Below the pieces are notes generated by a model. The model was not told where the DNA came from. It worked only from the letters and a program-made list of their open reading frames with translations, and made no database searches. From assembly GCA_016792765.1 (NCBI GenBank), contig JAEULD010000256.1:1-56949 (forward strand): 56,949 nucleotides of DNA, given 5' to 3'. Positions 25,970 to 34,638 of the stretch are shown here, piece after piece (position 1 is the stretch's first letter; every line of letters begins with the position of its first letter). This stretch comes from Candidatus Odyssella sp. GTDB taxonomy: Bacteria; Pseudomonadota; Alphaproteobacteria; Bin65. The position numbers and the translations under genes are program-made.

Positions 25970-26851
25970 ATGAAACTGTGTCGCTTCGGCAAGAATCGGA
26001 TCGGCGTCGTCGATCTCGAGGCCGGCGTCGTGCGCGACGTGAGCGGAGTCCTGAAGCTGCTGCCCGCGGCGCGCTATCCGCTTCCGCGCACCGACCTGCT
26101 CGTCGCGAACCTGCCGAAGGTCAAGGCCGCGGCGGCCAAGCTCGCCAAGCGCGCCAGGCCCATTCCGCTGTCGAAGGTCAAGCTGCTCGCGCCGGTCGCC
26201 AATCCGGGCAAGATCATCGGCGCCCCGATCAATTACGCCGACCATATCGCCGAGGCGCAGTCGGACAAGGGCATCGGCCACGGGCGCGATTTCTCGAATC
26301 CCGAGATCGCGCGGTGGGGCATGTTCCTCAAGGCGGGCTCGGCGCTGGTCGGGCCGAGCGAGGGCGTCGCGATCCGCAAGCCGTTCACGACGATGGAAAA
26401 CCGCAACGACCACGAAATCGAGCTCGTGGCCGTGATCGGGCGGAAGGGCACGCGCATCAGGCGCGAGGACGCGCTGAAATACGTCTCGGCCTACACGATC
26501 GGCCTCGACATGACGCTGCGCGGCCCGCAATTCGCCGGTTTCCGCAAGTCGATCGACACCTACGCGGTGCTGGGCCCCTGGCTCGTCACGGCGGACGAAT
26601 TCGGCGATCCGAGCGACGTCGGCCTCAAGATCTCGGTCAACGGGGAGACGCGGCAGGATTCGCGCACGAAATACCTGATCTACGACATCCCGCGCCTGAT
26701 CGAATTCGCGTCGAGCTTCTACACGATCGAGCCCGGCGATCTCATCTACACCGGCACGCCGGCCGGCGTCGGTCCGGTCAAGGCCGGCGACGTGATGACC
26801 GCCGAGATCGAGCGCATCGGCGCGATGTCGATCGCGGTCCGCGACGCCTAG
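25970..26851 (+). CDS. Fumarylacetoacetate hydrolase family protein
   Basis: 293 residues with an N-terminal subdomain and the FAH beta-roll core. Blocks are KIIGAPINYADHIAEA, MENRNDHEIELVAVIG (metal-binding Glu-x-Glu), and YTGTPAGVGPVKAGD near the C-terminus. The family contains fumarylpyruvate and acylpyruvate hydrolases, 2-hydroxyhepta-2,4-dienedioate isomerases and oxaloacetate decarboxylases. It acts in the cytosol on beta-diketo or enol acids, often at the end of aromatic ring cleavage. No ring-cleavage dioxygenase is adjacent, so the substrate is unknown. Confidence 0.9.
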   Translation: MKLCRFGKNRIGVVDLEAGVVRDVSGVLKLLPAARYPLPRTDLLVANLPKVKAAAAKLAKRARPIPLSKVKLLAPVANPGKIIGAPINYADHIAEAQSDKGIGHGRDFSNPEIARWGMFLKAGSALVGPSEGVAIRKPFTTMENRNDHEIELVAVIGRKGTRIRREDALKYVSAYTIGLDMTLRGPQFAGFRKSIDTYAVLGPWLVTADEFGDPSDVGLKISVNGETRQDSRTKYLIYDIPRLIEFASSFYTIEPGDLIYTGTPAGVGPVKAGDVMTAEIERIGAMSIAVRDA

Positions 26852-26894
26852 CAGCCGCCGGGCGCGGCCGGCCGGTGCGCCGGCCGTGCCGCGC

Positions 26895-27305
26895 TCACGC
26901 CTTCCGCTCGTTCGCGCGCGCCGCTTCGCCCATGTCGTTCCACACCATCTGGTCGACGAGCTTGCCGGCACGCACCGTGAAACGGTCGATGAACCGGATG
27001 CCGTCGAAGGCGGCGCCGTCGTTCCATTCGCCGTAGAGCGTGCCGAAGCAGTAGACGTGCGTGCCGGTCGGCCCCGGCGCCGCGTCGAAGCGGTCGTAGC
27101 GCTTCTTGACCCAGCGGTAGCGCGGCCGCGACCACGCGACCAGCGCCTCGAGCTCGGTGAAGCGCTGGTTGCCCGGAAACGTCATGACGAATCCGGGCGC
27201 CAGGAAGCGCTTCGCGCGCTCGAGATCGCGCGCCTCCATGGTGTCGAGATAGGCGCGCACGACGTCGCGCGCGAGAACGAGCGGGTCGGGCGTGGTGTCG
27301 GGCAT
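26895..27305 (-). CDS. SnoaL/NTF2-like fold protein
   Basis: 136 residues with the helix-helix-strand start [20 protein letters not shown], the FVMTFPG and [10 protein letters not shown] segments, and final strands [16 protein letters not shown] typical of SnoaL-like cone-shaped folds. Members include cyclases, isomerases and binding proteins; the sequence does not specify which. It is divergent from the LeuC-like gene across 71 bp, so they may share a regulatory region. Confidence 0.8.
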   Translation of the reverse strand: MPDTTPDPLVLARDVVRAYLDTMEARDLERAKRFLAPGFVMTFPGNQRFTELEALVAWSRPRYRWVKKRYDRFDAAPGPTGTHVYCFGTLYGEWNDGAAFDGIRFIDRFTVRAGKLVDQMVWNDMGEAARANERKA

Positions 27306-27376
27306 GGGGCGCTCCGGGCTTGCTGGGCCGTGACTGTCGGTCTAGGTACAGCGCCGTGTCAACGGTCGGGCGCCGC

Positions 27377-28669
27377 ATGCCGCTTACACTGGCCGAGAAG
27401 CTCTGCGCCAAGGCCGCCGGCCGCGAGGCCGTCGCGCCCGGCGAGATCGTGACCGCGCGGGTCGATCTCGCGATGATCCACGATTCGGGCGGCCCGCGCC
27501 GCGTCGAGCCGATGCTGAAGGAGCTGGGCGTCGGGATCTGGGATCCGTCGCGCGTCGTGCTGATCACGGACCACTATGTGCCCGCGGTCGACGCCGAGAG
27601 CGCCGCGATCCTCGACCTGACCCGCAAATTCGCGCGCCGGCAGGGCGTCGAAGCGTTCTACGACATGCAGGGCATCTGCCACGTCGTGCTGCCCGAGCGC
27701 GGGCATCTGGCGCCCGGCATGTTCGTGGCGGGCGGCGACAGCCATTCGACGACCGGCGGAGCGTTCGGCGCGTTCATGATCGGCATCGGGGCCACGGAGA
27801 TGGCCGGCGTGCTCGCCACCGGCGAAATCTGGGTGCGCGTTCCGGAGACGATGCGCGTCGAATGGACCGGGCGTCTGGGACACGGCCTCGCGGCCAAGGA
27901 CATCATGCTGTTCCTGTGCGGCCGGCTCGGCATGGACGCCGCGAACTACAGGGCCGTGGAATTCGACGGCGACGCCGTGCGCGCGCTGCCGATGAGCGAG
28001 CGCATGGTGCTCACGAACATGGCCGCCGAGCTCGGCGCCAAGGTGGGGCTCGTGCCGCCCGACCGGACCACGATCGACTACGTGACCGCGGCCGGCGCCC
28101 GCCTTGGCGGCCGCGTCGGCGCCGATTGGGAGCGCTGGCGCAGCGATGACGGCGCGACGTTTGCCGAGACGCATCGCTTCGACGCGGGCGCGCTCGCGCC
28201 GCAGGTGGCCGCGCCGCACAGCCCCGAGAACGCCGCCGACGTGACCGCGCACGGCACGGTCGCGATCGATCAGGCCTATATCGGCGCCTGCACCGGCGCG
28301 AAGCTGTCCGACCTGCACATGGCCGCCGCGGTGCTGCGCGGCCGCAAGGTGGCCAAGGGCGTCCGGCTGCTCGTGGCCCCCGCCTCGGCGCGCACGACTC
28401 AGCAAGCCGCCGCCGACGGCACGCTGGCGGCGCTCACCGAGGCCGGCGCGATCCTGCTGCCGTCGGGCTGCGGCGCCTGCGCCGGCTACGGCGCCGGCAT
28501 CCTCGCCGAGAACGAGGTGTGCATCTCGGCGACCGCGCGCAATTTCAAGGGCCGGATGGGGCACGGCACCTCGAAGGTGTATCTCGGCTCGCCCTACACC
28601 GTCGCCGCCTCCGCCGTCGCCGGGCGCATCGCCGATCCGCGCGCGCTGCTCGCCGAACGGTCCCGATAG
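27377..28669 (+). CDS. LeuC-like aconitase-family hydro-lyase, large subunit
   Basis: 430 residues, the length of the shorter LeuC/DmdA-type large subunits. It carries the three [4Fe-4S] cysteines: Cys305 in IGACTGAKLSDL, and Cys365 and Cys368 in PSGCGACAGY. It also has GGDSHSTTGGAFGA and NFKGRMGH. Reactions in the family are stereospecific hydration or dehydration of isopropylmalate, homoaconitate, citraconate or dimethylmaleate. The small subunit follows at 28722, then an isocitrate-lyase-superfamily gene. No leuA or leuB is present, which argues against leucine synthesis. The start at 27377 excludes a non-homologous 19-residue extension. Confidence 0.9.
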   Translation: MPLTLAEKLCAKAAGREAVAPGEIVTARVDLAMIHDSGGPRRVEPMLKELGVGIWDPSRVVLITDHYVPAVDAESAAILDLTRKFARRQGVEAFYDMQGICHVVLPERGHLAPGMFVAGGDSHSTTGGAFGAFMIGIGATEMAGVLATGEIWVRVPETMRVEWTGRLGHGLAAKDIMLFLCGRLGMDAANYRAVEFDGDAVRALPMSERMVLTNMAAELGAKVGLVPPDRTTIDYVTAAGARLGGRVGADWERWRSDDGATFAETHRFDAGALAPQVAAPHSPENAADVTAHGTVAIDQAYIGACTGAKLSDLHMAAAVLRGRKVAKGVRLLVAPASARTTQQAAADGTLAALTEAGAILLPSGCGACAGYGAGILAENEVCISATARNFKGRMGHGTSKVYLGSPYTVAASAVAGRIADPRALLAERSR

Positions 28670-28721
28670 CCGTGGTTCCGCATGGCAGCCGCGCGGAGGG
28701 CGCGCTAAGGTTCGGCCGCAT

Positions 28722-29258
28722 ATGACCGCTTCTGCCTCCCTTGCCGCCGAAAATACGCTCGCCGCCACCGCTACGGGCCATGCCTGGGTGTTCGGCGACA
28801 ATGTCGACACCGACGTGTTGGCGCCGGGCCTCTACATGAAGGGTCCGGTGAGCGAACTGGCGAAGCACTGCCTCGAGGCGCTCGATCCGCGCTTCGCGCG
28901 CGAGGCGCAGCCGGGCGACATCGTGGTCGGCGGGAGCAATTTCGGCATGGGCTCGTCGCGCGAGCAGGCGGCAATGGCGCTGAAGGCGCTGGGCATCGCC
29001 GCCGTCGTCGCGAAGAGCTTCGCGCGCATCTTCTATCGCAACGCCATGAACCTCGCGCTGCCGGTGCTGGTGTGCCCCGAGGCCGGCGCGATCGCGGCCG
29101 GCGACCGCCTCGTGCTGCACGCGGCAGAGGGCCGCCTCGACGATCTCACCCAAGGCCGCGCCTTCGCCTGCGAGCCGATTCCGCCGCACCTCCTGGCGAT
29201 GATCGCCGACGGCGGCCTGCTGCCGCATCTCGCGAAGAAGCTCGGGGCGCGCGCGTGA
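28722..29258 (+). CDS. LeuD-like aconitase-family hydro-lyase, small subunit
   Basis: 178 residues containing the swivel-domain motifs GDNVDTDVLAPG, VGGSNFGMGSSREQAA and AKSFARIFYRNAMNLALP. This is the partner of the large subunit at 27377. The roughly 20 residues before HAWVFGDN look variable, so the exact start is uncertain. Its stop overlaps the GTG start of the lyase gene (GTGA), so the hydro-lyase and lyase are translationally coupled. Confidence 0.9.
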   Translation: MTASASLAAENTLAATATGHAWVFGDNVDTDVLAPGLYMKGPVSELAKHCLEALDPRFAREAQPGDIVVGGSNFGMGSSREQAAMALKALGIAAVVAKSFARIFYRNAMNLALPVLVCPEAGAIAAGDRLVLHAAEGRLDDLTQGRAFACEPIPPHLLAMIADGGLLPHLAKKLGARA

Positions 29259-30121
29259 GCGGCAGCGATCTGCGCGCGCTGCTGGCGGGCCCGCCGATCG
29301 TGGTGGCGCCCGGCATCTACGATGCGCTCACCGCGCTGCTGGCCAGCCATGCCGGCTTCAAGGCGCTGTATCTTTCCGGCGCGAGCATCGCCTATACGCG
29401 ATTCGGCCGGCCCGATCTCGGTCTCGTCGGCATGGACGAGGTGGCCGAGACCCTGATGGCGATCCGCGAGCGCGTGGGAACGCCGATCGTCGTCGATGCC
29501 GATACCGGCTTCGGCAATGCGCTCAACGTGCAGCGCACGGTGAAGCGCTTCGCGCGCGCCGGCGCCGACGCGATCCAGCTCGAGGACCAGACCTTCCCGA
29601 AGCGCTGCGGCCATCTCGACGAGAAGCGCGTGGTGCCGGCGGCCGAGATGGTCGGCAAGATCAAGGCCGCGCTCGACGCGCGTCCCTCGGCCGACGTGCT
29701 CGTCGTCGCCCGCACCGACGCTGTCGGCCCCGAGGGTCTTCCGGCCGCGCTCGACCGCGCCGAGGCCTATCGCGACGCCGGCGCCGACGTGCTGTTCATC
29801 GAGGCGCTGCGCTCCGACGCCGAAATCGCCGCGGCGATGCGGCGATTCCGCGACCGCATCCCGCTGCTTGCCAACATGGTCGAGGGCGGCAAGACGCCGA
29901 TGAAGTCCGCGGCCGAGCTGCAGGCGCTGGGCTTTTCGCTGGCGATCTTCCCGGGCGGCACCGTGCGTTTTCTCGCGCGCGGCCTTGCCGACTACTATGC
30001 GAGCCTCGCGCAGCACGGCACCACCGCGCCGATGCGCGATCGCATGCTGGATTTCGACGGCCTCAATGCGCTGATCGGCACGCCCGAGATGCTTGCGCTC
30101 GGGAAGAAATACGAGGGATAG
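29255..30121 (+). CDS. Isocitrate lyase/PEP mutase superfamily lyase
   Basis: 288 residues from a GTG that overlaps the previous stop. It is a TIM-barrel enzyme with VVDADTGFGNALNV (Asp81, Asp83 for Mg2+), LEDQTFPKRCGH with the catalytic KRCGH loop at 116-120, and VVARTDA. The cysteine in KRCGH fits C-C bond lyases (isocitrate, methylisocitrate or dimethylmalate lyase) rather than phosphonate mutases. Directly after an aconitase-type two-subunit hydro-lyase, the context resembles dimethylmaleate hydratase plus 2,3-dimethylmalate lyase of nicotinate catabolism, or a methylcitrate-type step. Confidence 0.88.
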   Translation: MSGSDLRALLAGPPIVVAPGIYDALTALLASHAGFKALYLSGASIAYTRFGRPDLGLVGMDEVAETLMAIRERVGTPIVVDADTGFGNALNVQRTVKRFARAGADAIQLEDQTFPKRCGHLDEKRVVPAAEMVGKIKAALDARPSADVLVVARTDAVGPEGLPAALDRAEAYRDAGADVLFIEALRSDAEIAAAMRRFRDRIPLLANMVEGGKTPMKSAAELQALGFSLAIFPGGTVRFLARGLADYYASLAQHGTTAPMRDRMLDFDGLNALIGTPEMLALGKKYEG

Positions 30122-30153
30122 GGATTGATCGCACCGAAAAGAGGCGTTTGCCG

Positions 30154-30236
30154 CGTAGGGGCGCGCTGCGCGCGCCCTGTGGCCTCAGGCAATCGGCTCG
30201 ATCGCGGAGAGAGGGCGCGCGCCGCGCGCCCCTACG
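30154..30236. repeat. Palindromic intergenic element, family A copy 2
   Basis: 83 bp between the lyase and hyuB. The left arm (30154-30179) is identical to copies 1, 3 and 4. The right arm is 30213-30236, with C instead of A at its centre, as in copy 4. The inner spacer is about 33 bp. Confidence 0.9.
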
Positions 30237-30248
30237 CGTGAGCCACCC

Positions 30249-31937
30249 ATGATCGATCCCGTCACCCTCGCGGTCTTGAAGGGCCGGCTCGAGCAGATCG
30301 CCGACGAGATGGACGCGACATTGTTCAGGAGCGCGTTCAATCCGATCATCGCCGAGGCGCACGACGCCTCGCACGGCCTCTACGACGCGCGCACCGGCGA
30401 GACGCTGATCCAGGGCAAGTCCGGCCTGCCGATCTTCGTCGGCGCGATGGCCTTCGCGGTGAAGGCCGTGATCGACAAGGTCGCGCAAGACGCGGCTCGG
30501 GCCGGCGGCGCGCTTTCCGACGGCGACGTCTTTCTCTTCAACGATCCCTACGACGGCGGCACGCATCTTTCGGACTTCAAGCTCGTGCGCCCGTTCTTCC
30601 GCGACGGCCGTGTGTTCTGCTACCTCGCCTCGGTCGGCCATTGGCACGATGTCGGCGGCAACGTGCCCGGCAACTACAATCCGGTCGCGACCGAATGCTA
30701 CCAGGAAGGCATGCTGATCCCGCCGGTGAAGCTGTTCGCCGCCGGCCGCCTGAACCAGGACATCGTCGACATCGTGATGGCCAATTCGCGCCAGCCGCGC
30801 AGCCTCTACGGCGACCTCAACGGCCAGATCAACGCGCTCGACCTCGGCGCGCAGCGGCTCGCGGCGCTGCTCGACGAGATGGGCGCCGCCACCGTGACCG
30901 AGGCGCTCGCCGAGCTGAAGGCGCGCGCGGCGCGGCTGATGCGCGCGAACATCGCGGAGCTGCCCGACGGCACCTATTCGGCCGAGGACTGGCTCGACAA
31001 CGACGGCATCGTCGATGCGCCGCTCAGGATCGCGCTCGACATCGTGAAGCGCGGCGACACGATGAAGCTGGATTTCTCGCGCACCGCCGCCGCCTGCGCC
31101 GGCCCGGTGAACATCGCGCGCTCGACGGCGATCGCGAGCTGCTACGTGGCCCTCAAGCACGTGTTCCAGGACGTGCCGGCCAATGCCGGCTGCCTCGAGC
31201 CGATCGAATTCGCGATCCCCGAGAATTCGCTGCTCTCGGCCACGCGCCCCAAGCCGGTCGGCGGCTACACCGAGACGATCCTGCGCGTCATCGACGTCGT
31301 GTTCCAGGCGCTGGCCGCGGCCGCGCCGCACAAGGTGAACGGCTGCGCCTACGGCACGATCAACGCGCTGTCGCTCGCCGGCCATCGCAAGAACGGGCAG
31401 CGCTGGGTGATGTTCTCGTTCTTCGGCGGGGGCCATGGCGGCCACCCCGAGGGCGACGGCCTCAACCACGGCAACGCGCCGATCTCGACCGCGACGATTC
31501 CCCCGGTCGAAATCCTCGAGGCCGCCTATCCGGTGATGTTCACGCAATGGGCGCTGCGCCCCGACAGCGGCGGGCCCGGCCGCGCGCGCGGCGGGCTCGG
31601 CGCCGTCTACGAGGTGACGCCGCTGGATGGCGAGGCGGATGCGTTCCTGTTCGCCGAGCGCGGCCGCTTTCCGCCGCGCGGCGTGTGCGGCGGCGGCGAC
31701 GCGGCGATGAACGGCTTTCGCTTCGAACAGGACGACGGCTGGCACGCGGCGCCGATGGCCTCGAAGATGGTCGGCATCCGCCTGAAGCGGGGCCAGCGGC
31801 TGCGCATCGAATCGCCGGGCGGCGGCGGCTACGGTCCCGCCGCCGAGCGCGATCCCGCGAAGATCGCCGAAGACGTACGGCTCGGCTATGTGACGGCGGA
31901 AGCGGCCGCGCGCGACTACGGGCCGAACGCGAAATGA
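30249..31937 (+). CDS. hyuB: Hydantoinase B/oxoprolinase family subunit
   Basis: 562 residues, the normal length for HyuB. It has the N-terminal block LAVLKGRLEQIADEMDATLFRSAFNPIIAE (quoted by ends LAVLKGRLEQ and RSAFNPIIAE), then LFNDPYDGGTHLSD, GHWHDVGG, and the glycine-rich C-terminus RIESPGGGGYGP. HyuA and HyuB form an ATP-dependent enzyme that opens hydantoins, N-methylhydantoin, 5-oxoproline or related cyclic amides, or carboxylates ketones in the acetone/acetophenone carboxylase branch. The stop overlaps the hyuA start by ATGA. Confidence 0.93.
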   Translation: MIDPVTLAVLKGRLEQIADEMDATLFRSAFNPIIAEAHDASHGLYDARTGETLIQGKSGLPIFVGAMAFAVKAVIDKVAQDAARAGGALSDGDVFLFNDPYDGGTHLSDFKLVRPFFRDGRVFCYLASVGHWHDVGGNVPGNYNPVATECYQEGMLIPPVKLFAAGRLNQDIVDIVMANSRQPRSLYGDLNGQINALDLGAQRLAALLDEMGAATVTEALAELKARAARLMRANIAELPDGTYSAEDWLDNDGIVDAPLRIALDIVKRGDTMKLDFSRTAAACAGPVNIARSTAIASCYVALKHVFQDVPANAGCLEPIEFAIPENSLLSATRPKPVGGYTETILRVIDVVFQALAAAAPHKVNGCAYGTINALSLAGHRKNGQRWVMFSFFGGGHGGHPEGDGLNHGNAPISTATIPPVEILEAAYPVMFTQWALRPDSGGPGRARGGLGAVYEVTPLDGEADAFLFAERGRFPPRGVCGGGDAAMNGFRFEQDDGWHAAPMASKMVGIRLKRGQRLRIESPGGGGYGPAAERDPAKIAEDVRLGYVTAEAAARDYGPNAK

Positions 31938-34015
31938 CCGCGGACCCGAGCGCGAACAACCGCAGTCGCATCACCGTCGGCGTCGATGTCGGCGGCACCT
32001 ACACCGATCTCTTCTTCTACGACGAGGCGACCGGCAGGTCCTCCACGGCCAAGGTTCCCTCCACGCCCGGCAACCAGGCGATCGGCTTTCTCGACGGGCT
32101 CGCGCAGCGCGCGAACGACCTGTCGCGGATCGGAACGATCGTGCACGGGACCACGGTCGGAACGAACGCGCTGCTCGAGCGGAAGGGCGCGCCGATCGGC
32201 GTCGTCACGACCAAGGGCTTCCGCGACGTGCTCGAGATGCGCCGGCGCGACCGGCCGCGCACCTGGGGCCTGTGGGGCCAGTTCGCGCCGGTCGTTCCGC
32301 GCGACCGCCGCATCGAGGTGAACGAGCGCACGCTGGCCGACGGCACGATTCTGACGCCGGTCGACCCCGCCGAGGTCAAGGCGGCGGCGAAGCTGCTGCT
32401 GGAGCGCGGCGCGCAGGCCGTCGCCGTGTTCTTCCTCAACAGCTACGCCAACGGCGCCAACGAGCGCGCGGCGGTGGCGGCGCTGAAGGACGTGTGGCCC
32501 AACGACTGCATCAACGCCTCGTCCGACATCCTGCCCGAGATCCGCGAATTCGAGCGCGCCTCGACGACGGCGCTCAACGCCTACCTCCAGCCGGTGGTGG
32601 GCGCCTATATCGGCTCGCTCGAGGAGCGTCTCCGCGGCGGCGGATTCGGCGGCCAGTTGCTGATCGTGCAGTCGAACGGCGGCGTGATGACCGTCGACAC
32701 CGCGAAGAGCCGCCCGATCCGCACCGCGCTTTCCGGCCCCGCTGCGGGCGTGATCGCCGGCGCGCACATCGCGGCGGCGGCGGGCTTCCCGAACGTGATC
32801 ACCGGCGACGTCGGCGGAACGAGCTTCGACGTGGCGCTCGTCGTCGGCGGCCGGAGCGCGCTCGCCGCCGAGACGAAGATCGATTTCGGCCTCGTCGTGC
32901 GCACGCCGATGATCGAGATGACGACGATCGGCGCCGGCGGCGGCTCGGTGGCCTGGGTCGATCGCGGCGGGCTGCTGCAGGTGGGGCCGCAATCGGCGGG
33001 CTCGGATCCCGGGCCGGCGTGCTACGGCAAGGGCGGCGGCGCCGCGACCGTAACCGACGCCAACGTCGTGCTCGGCCGCATCAACGCCGAGCGGCCCATC
33101 GGCGGGAAGCTCGCGCGGCTCGACGTGGCGGCGTCACGCGCGGCGCTCGACGCCGATGTCGGCAAGACGCTCGGCCTCGGCACGATGGAGGCGGCCGAAG
33201 CCGTGATCCGCGTCGCCAATGCGCTGATGGCCGGCGCGATCCGCCTCGTCTCGATCGAGCGCGGGCACGATCCGAAGCGCTTCGCGCTGATGCCGTTCGG
33301 CGGCGGCGGGCCGCTGCATGCCGGCGCGCTGATCCAGGACGTCGGCCTCGCGCAGGCGATCGTGCCGCGCTTTCCCGGCGTCACCAGCGCGCTCGGCTGC
33401 ATCGTCGCCGACATGCGCCACGACTTCGTGCGCACGATCAACCGCCCGCTCGACGCGCTCGACGTGCCGGCGCTCGACCGCGACATCGTCGCCTTCGCCG
33501 GCGAAGGGGCGTCGCTGCTCGACCGCGCCGAGGTGGCGTTCGCCGGCCGCGAGACGCAGATCGAGTTCGACATGTCCTATGTCGGGCAGACGCACACGGT
33601 TTCGGTGCCGCTCGTGCTGCAAATCGCGCGCGGCGCATCGGGCGTCACCGGCGAGGCGATCCGCGCCGCGTTCGATGCGGCCTACGCCCGGGCCTACGGC
33701 CGCCTGCTGCAGGGCGTTCCGGTGCGCCTGCTCAACCTCCGCGTCGCGGTGATCGGCCGCCGCCCCCCGTTCGACCTCGCCGCGCTGAAACCCGATCCGG
33801 CCAACACGCTCGACGGCGCGCGCCGCGGCAGCCGCAAGCTCTGGATCGACGGCGCCTGGCGCGACGCGCCGGTGTTCGCACGTCTCGATCTGCCGGCCGG
33901 CGCCACGATCATGGGGCCCGCCGTGCTCGAGCAGCCGGACACGACGATCTTCGTCGATCCCGGCCTGTCCGCGCGCGTCGACGCGCTCGGCAACGTGATC
34001 CTGGAGCGACGCTGA
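31934..34015 (+). CDS. hyuA: Hydantoinase A/oxoprolinase family subunit
   Basis: 693 residues starting at the ATG that overlaps hyuB's stop. The N-terminal ATP-binding segment is VGVDVGGTYTDLFFYDE (phosphate 1 loop of the actin-like fold). It is followed by IVHGTTVGTNALLERKG, SGPAAGVIAG, DVGGTSFDVAL and GAGGGSVAWVD, all HyuA hallmarks. It forms the ATP-hydrolysing half of the HyuAB complex. Next to an isochorismatase-fold protein, a DMT exporter and a Liv-type importer, the substrate is probably a nitrogenous cyclic amide that is imported, but the sequence does not fix it. Confidence 0.94.
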   Translation: MTADPSANNRSRITVGVDVGGTYTDLFFYDEATGRSSTAKVPSTPGNQAIGFLDGLAQRANDLSRIGTIVHGTTVGTNALLERKGAPIGVVTTKGFRDVLEMRRRDRPRTWGLWGQFAPVVPRDRRIEVNERTLADGTILTPVDPAEVKAAAKLLLERGAQAVAVFFLNSYANGANERAAVAALKDVWPNDCINASSDILPEIREFERASTTALNAYLQPVVGAYIGSLEERLRGGGFGGQLLIVQSNGGVMTVDTAKSRPIRTALSGPAAGVIAGAHIAAAAGFPNVITGDVGGTSFDVALVVGGRSALAAETKIDFGLVVRTPMIEMTTIGAGGGSVAWVDRGGLLQVGPQSAGSDPGPACYGKGGGAATVTDANVVLGRINAERPIGGKLARLDVAASRAALDADVGKTLGLGTMEAAEAVIRVANALMAGAIRLVSIERGHDPKRFALMPFGGGGPLHAGALIQDVGLAQAIVPRFPGVTSALGCIVADMRHDFVRTINRPLDALDVPALDRDIVAFAGEGASLLDRAEVAFAGRETQIEFDMSYVGQTHTVSVPLVLQIARGASGVTGEAIRAAFDAAYARAYGRLLQGVPVRLLNLRVAVIGRRPPFDLAALKPDPANTLDGARRGSRKLWIDGAWRDAPVFARLDLPAGATIMGPAVLEQPDTTIFVDPGLSARVDALGNVILERR

Positions 34016-34638
34016 TGGCGCTCGAACTTTCGCGCATGAACCCGGCGACGACGGCGCTGCTGCTCGTCGACCTGCAGAACGACTTCCTGCATGCGAAGGG
34101 CGCCTATGCGCGCGCGAACTGCTCGGCGCCGGCTCTGGCCGCGCTGCCGGCGCGCGTCGCCGCGGTAGCGAAGGCGGTGCGCGCCTGGGGCGGCTGGACG
34201 GCAGCGACGCTGTTCACGCTCGTGCCGGGCCGCGGCGGCGAGCCGTTCGTGGCTCCGCATCTCCGGGCGCTGCGGCCGTTCCTCGCCAAGGGCGATTTCG
34301 CGCCCGGAAGCTGGGGCCAGGACGTGATCGACGATCTGAAGCCGGTCGACTTCAAGATCGAGAAGGTCGCGTACTCCGCGTTCCACCAGTCGCGGCTCGA
34401 ATTCGTGCTGCGGAAGGCCGGCGTCAAGACGCTGATCTTCGCCGGCATCGTCACGAACGGCGGCGTCGCCTCCACGCTGCGCCACGCGCACGTGCTCGAA
34501 TTCGAGACGCTGCTGCTCTCCGACGGCTGCGCGGCGTTCCGGCCCGACGTGCACGAGACCACCGTGGCCGCGCTCTCGGCGATCTCGCCGGTCGCGACCT
34601 GCGCCGAGCTCGCCGCCGCCCTCGCGCGGCGCGCATGA
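34015..34638 (+). CDS. Isochorismatase-fold hydrolase lacking the cysteine nucleophile
   Basis: 207 residues; the ATG shares one base with the hyuA stop (TGATG). The fold is clear: LLLVDLQNDF with Asp19, a lysine at 117 in FKIEKVAYSAF, and GIVTNGGVASTLRHA. Cysteine amidohydrolases of this family (for example N-carbamoylsarcosine amidase) have T-N-x-C-V at that last site; here the cysteine position is Gly150. Isochorismatases such as EntB/PhzD also lack cysteine, so it may use a non-covalent mechanism or be inactive. Hydantoinase context would otherwise have suggested an N-carbamoyl amidohydrolase. Confidence 0.88.
   Translation: MALELSRMNPATTALLLVDLQNDFLHAKGAYARANCSAPALAALPARVAAVAKAVRAWGGWTAATLFTLVPGRGGEPFVAPHLRALRPFLAKGDFAPGSWGQDVIDDLKPVDFKIEKVAYSAFHQSRLEFVLRKAGVKTLIFAGIVTNGGVASTLRHAHVLEFETLLLSDGCAAFRPDVHETTVAALSAISPVATCAELAAALARRA

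Noticed and set aside
27320-27376. Longer N-terminus for the LeuC-like protein
   Set aside because: The 19 added residues are unlike the family and would overlap the divergent promoter region.
30641-34015. 1124-residue reading of HyuA with a long N-terminal part
   Set aside because: The first 430 or so codons overlap hyuB in another frame and have no similarity; the ATGA start at 31934 gives the normal HyuA.
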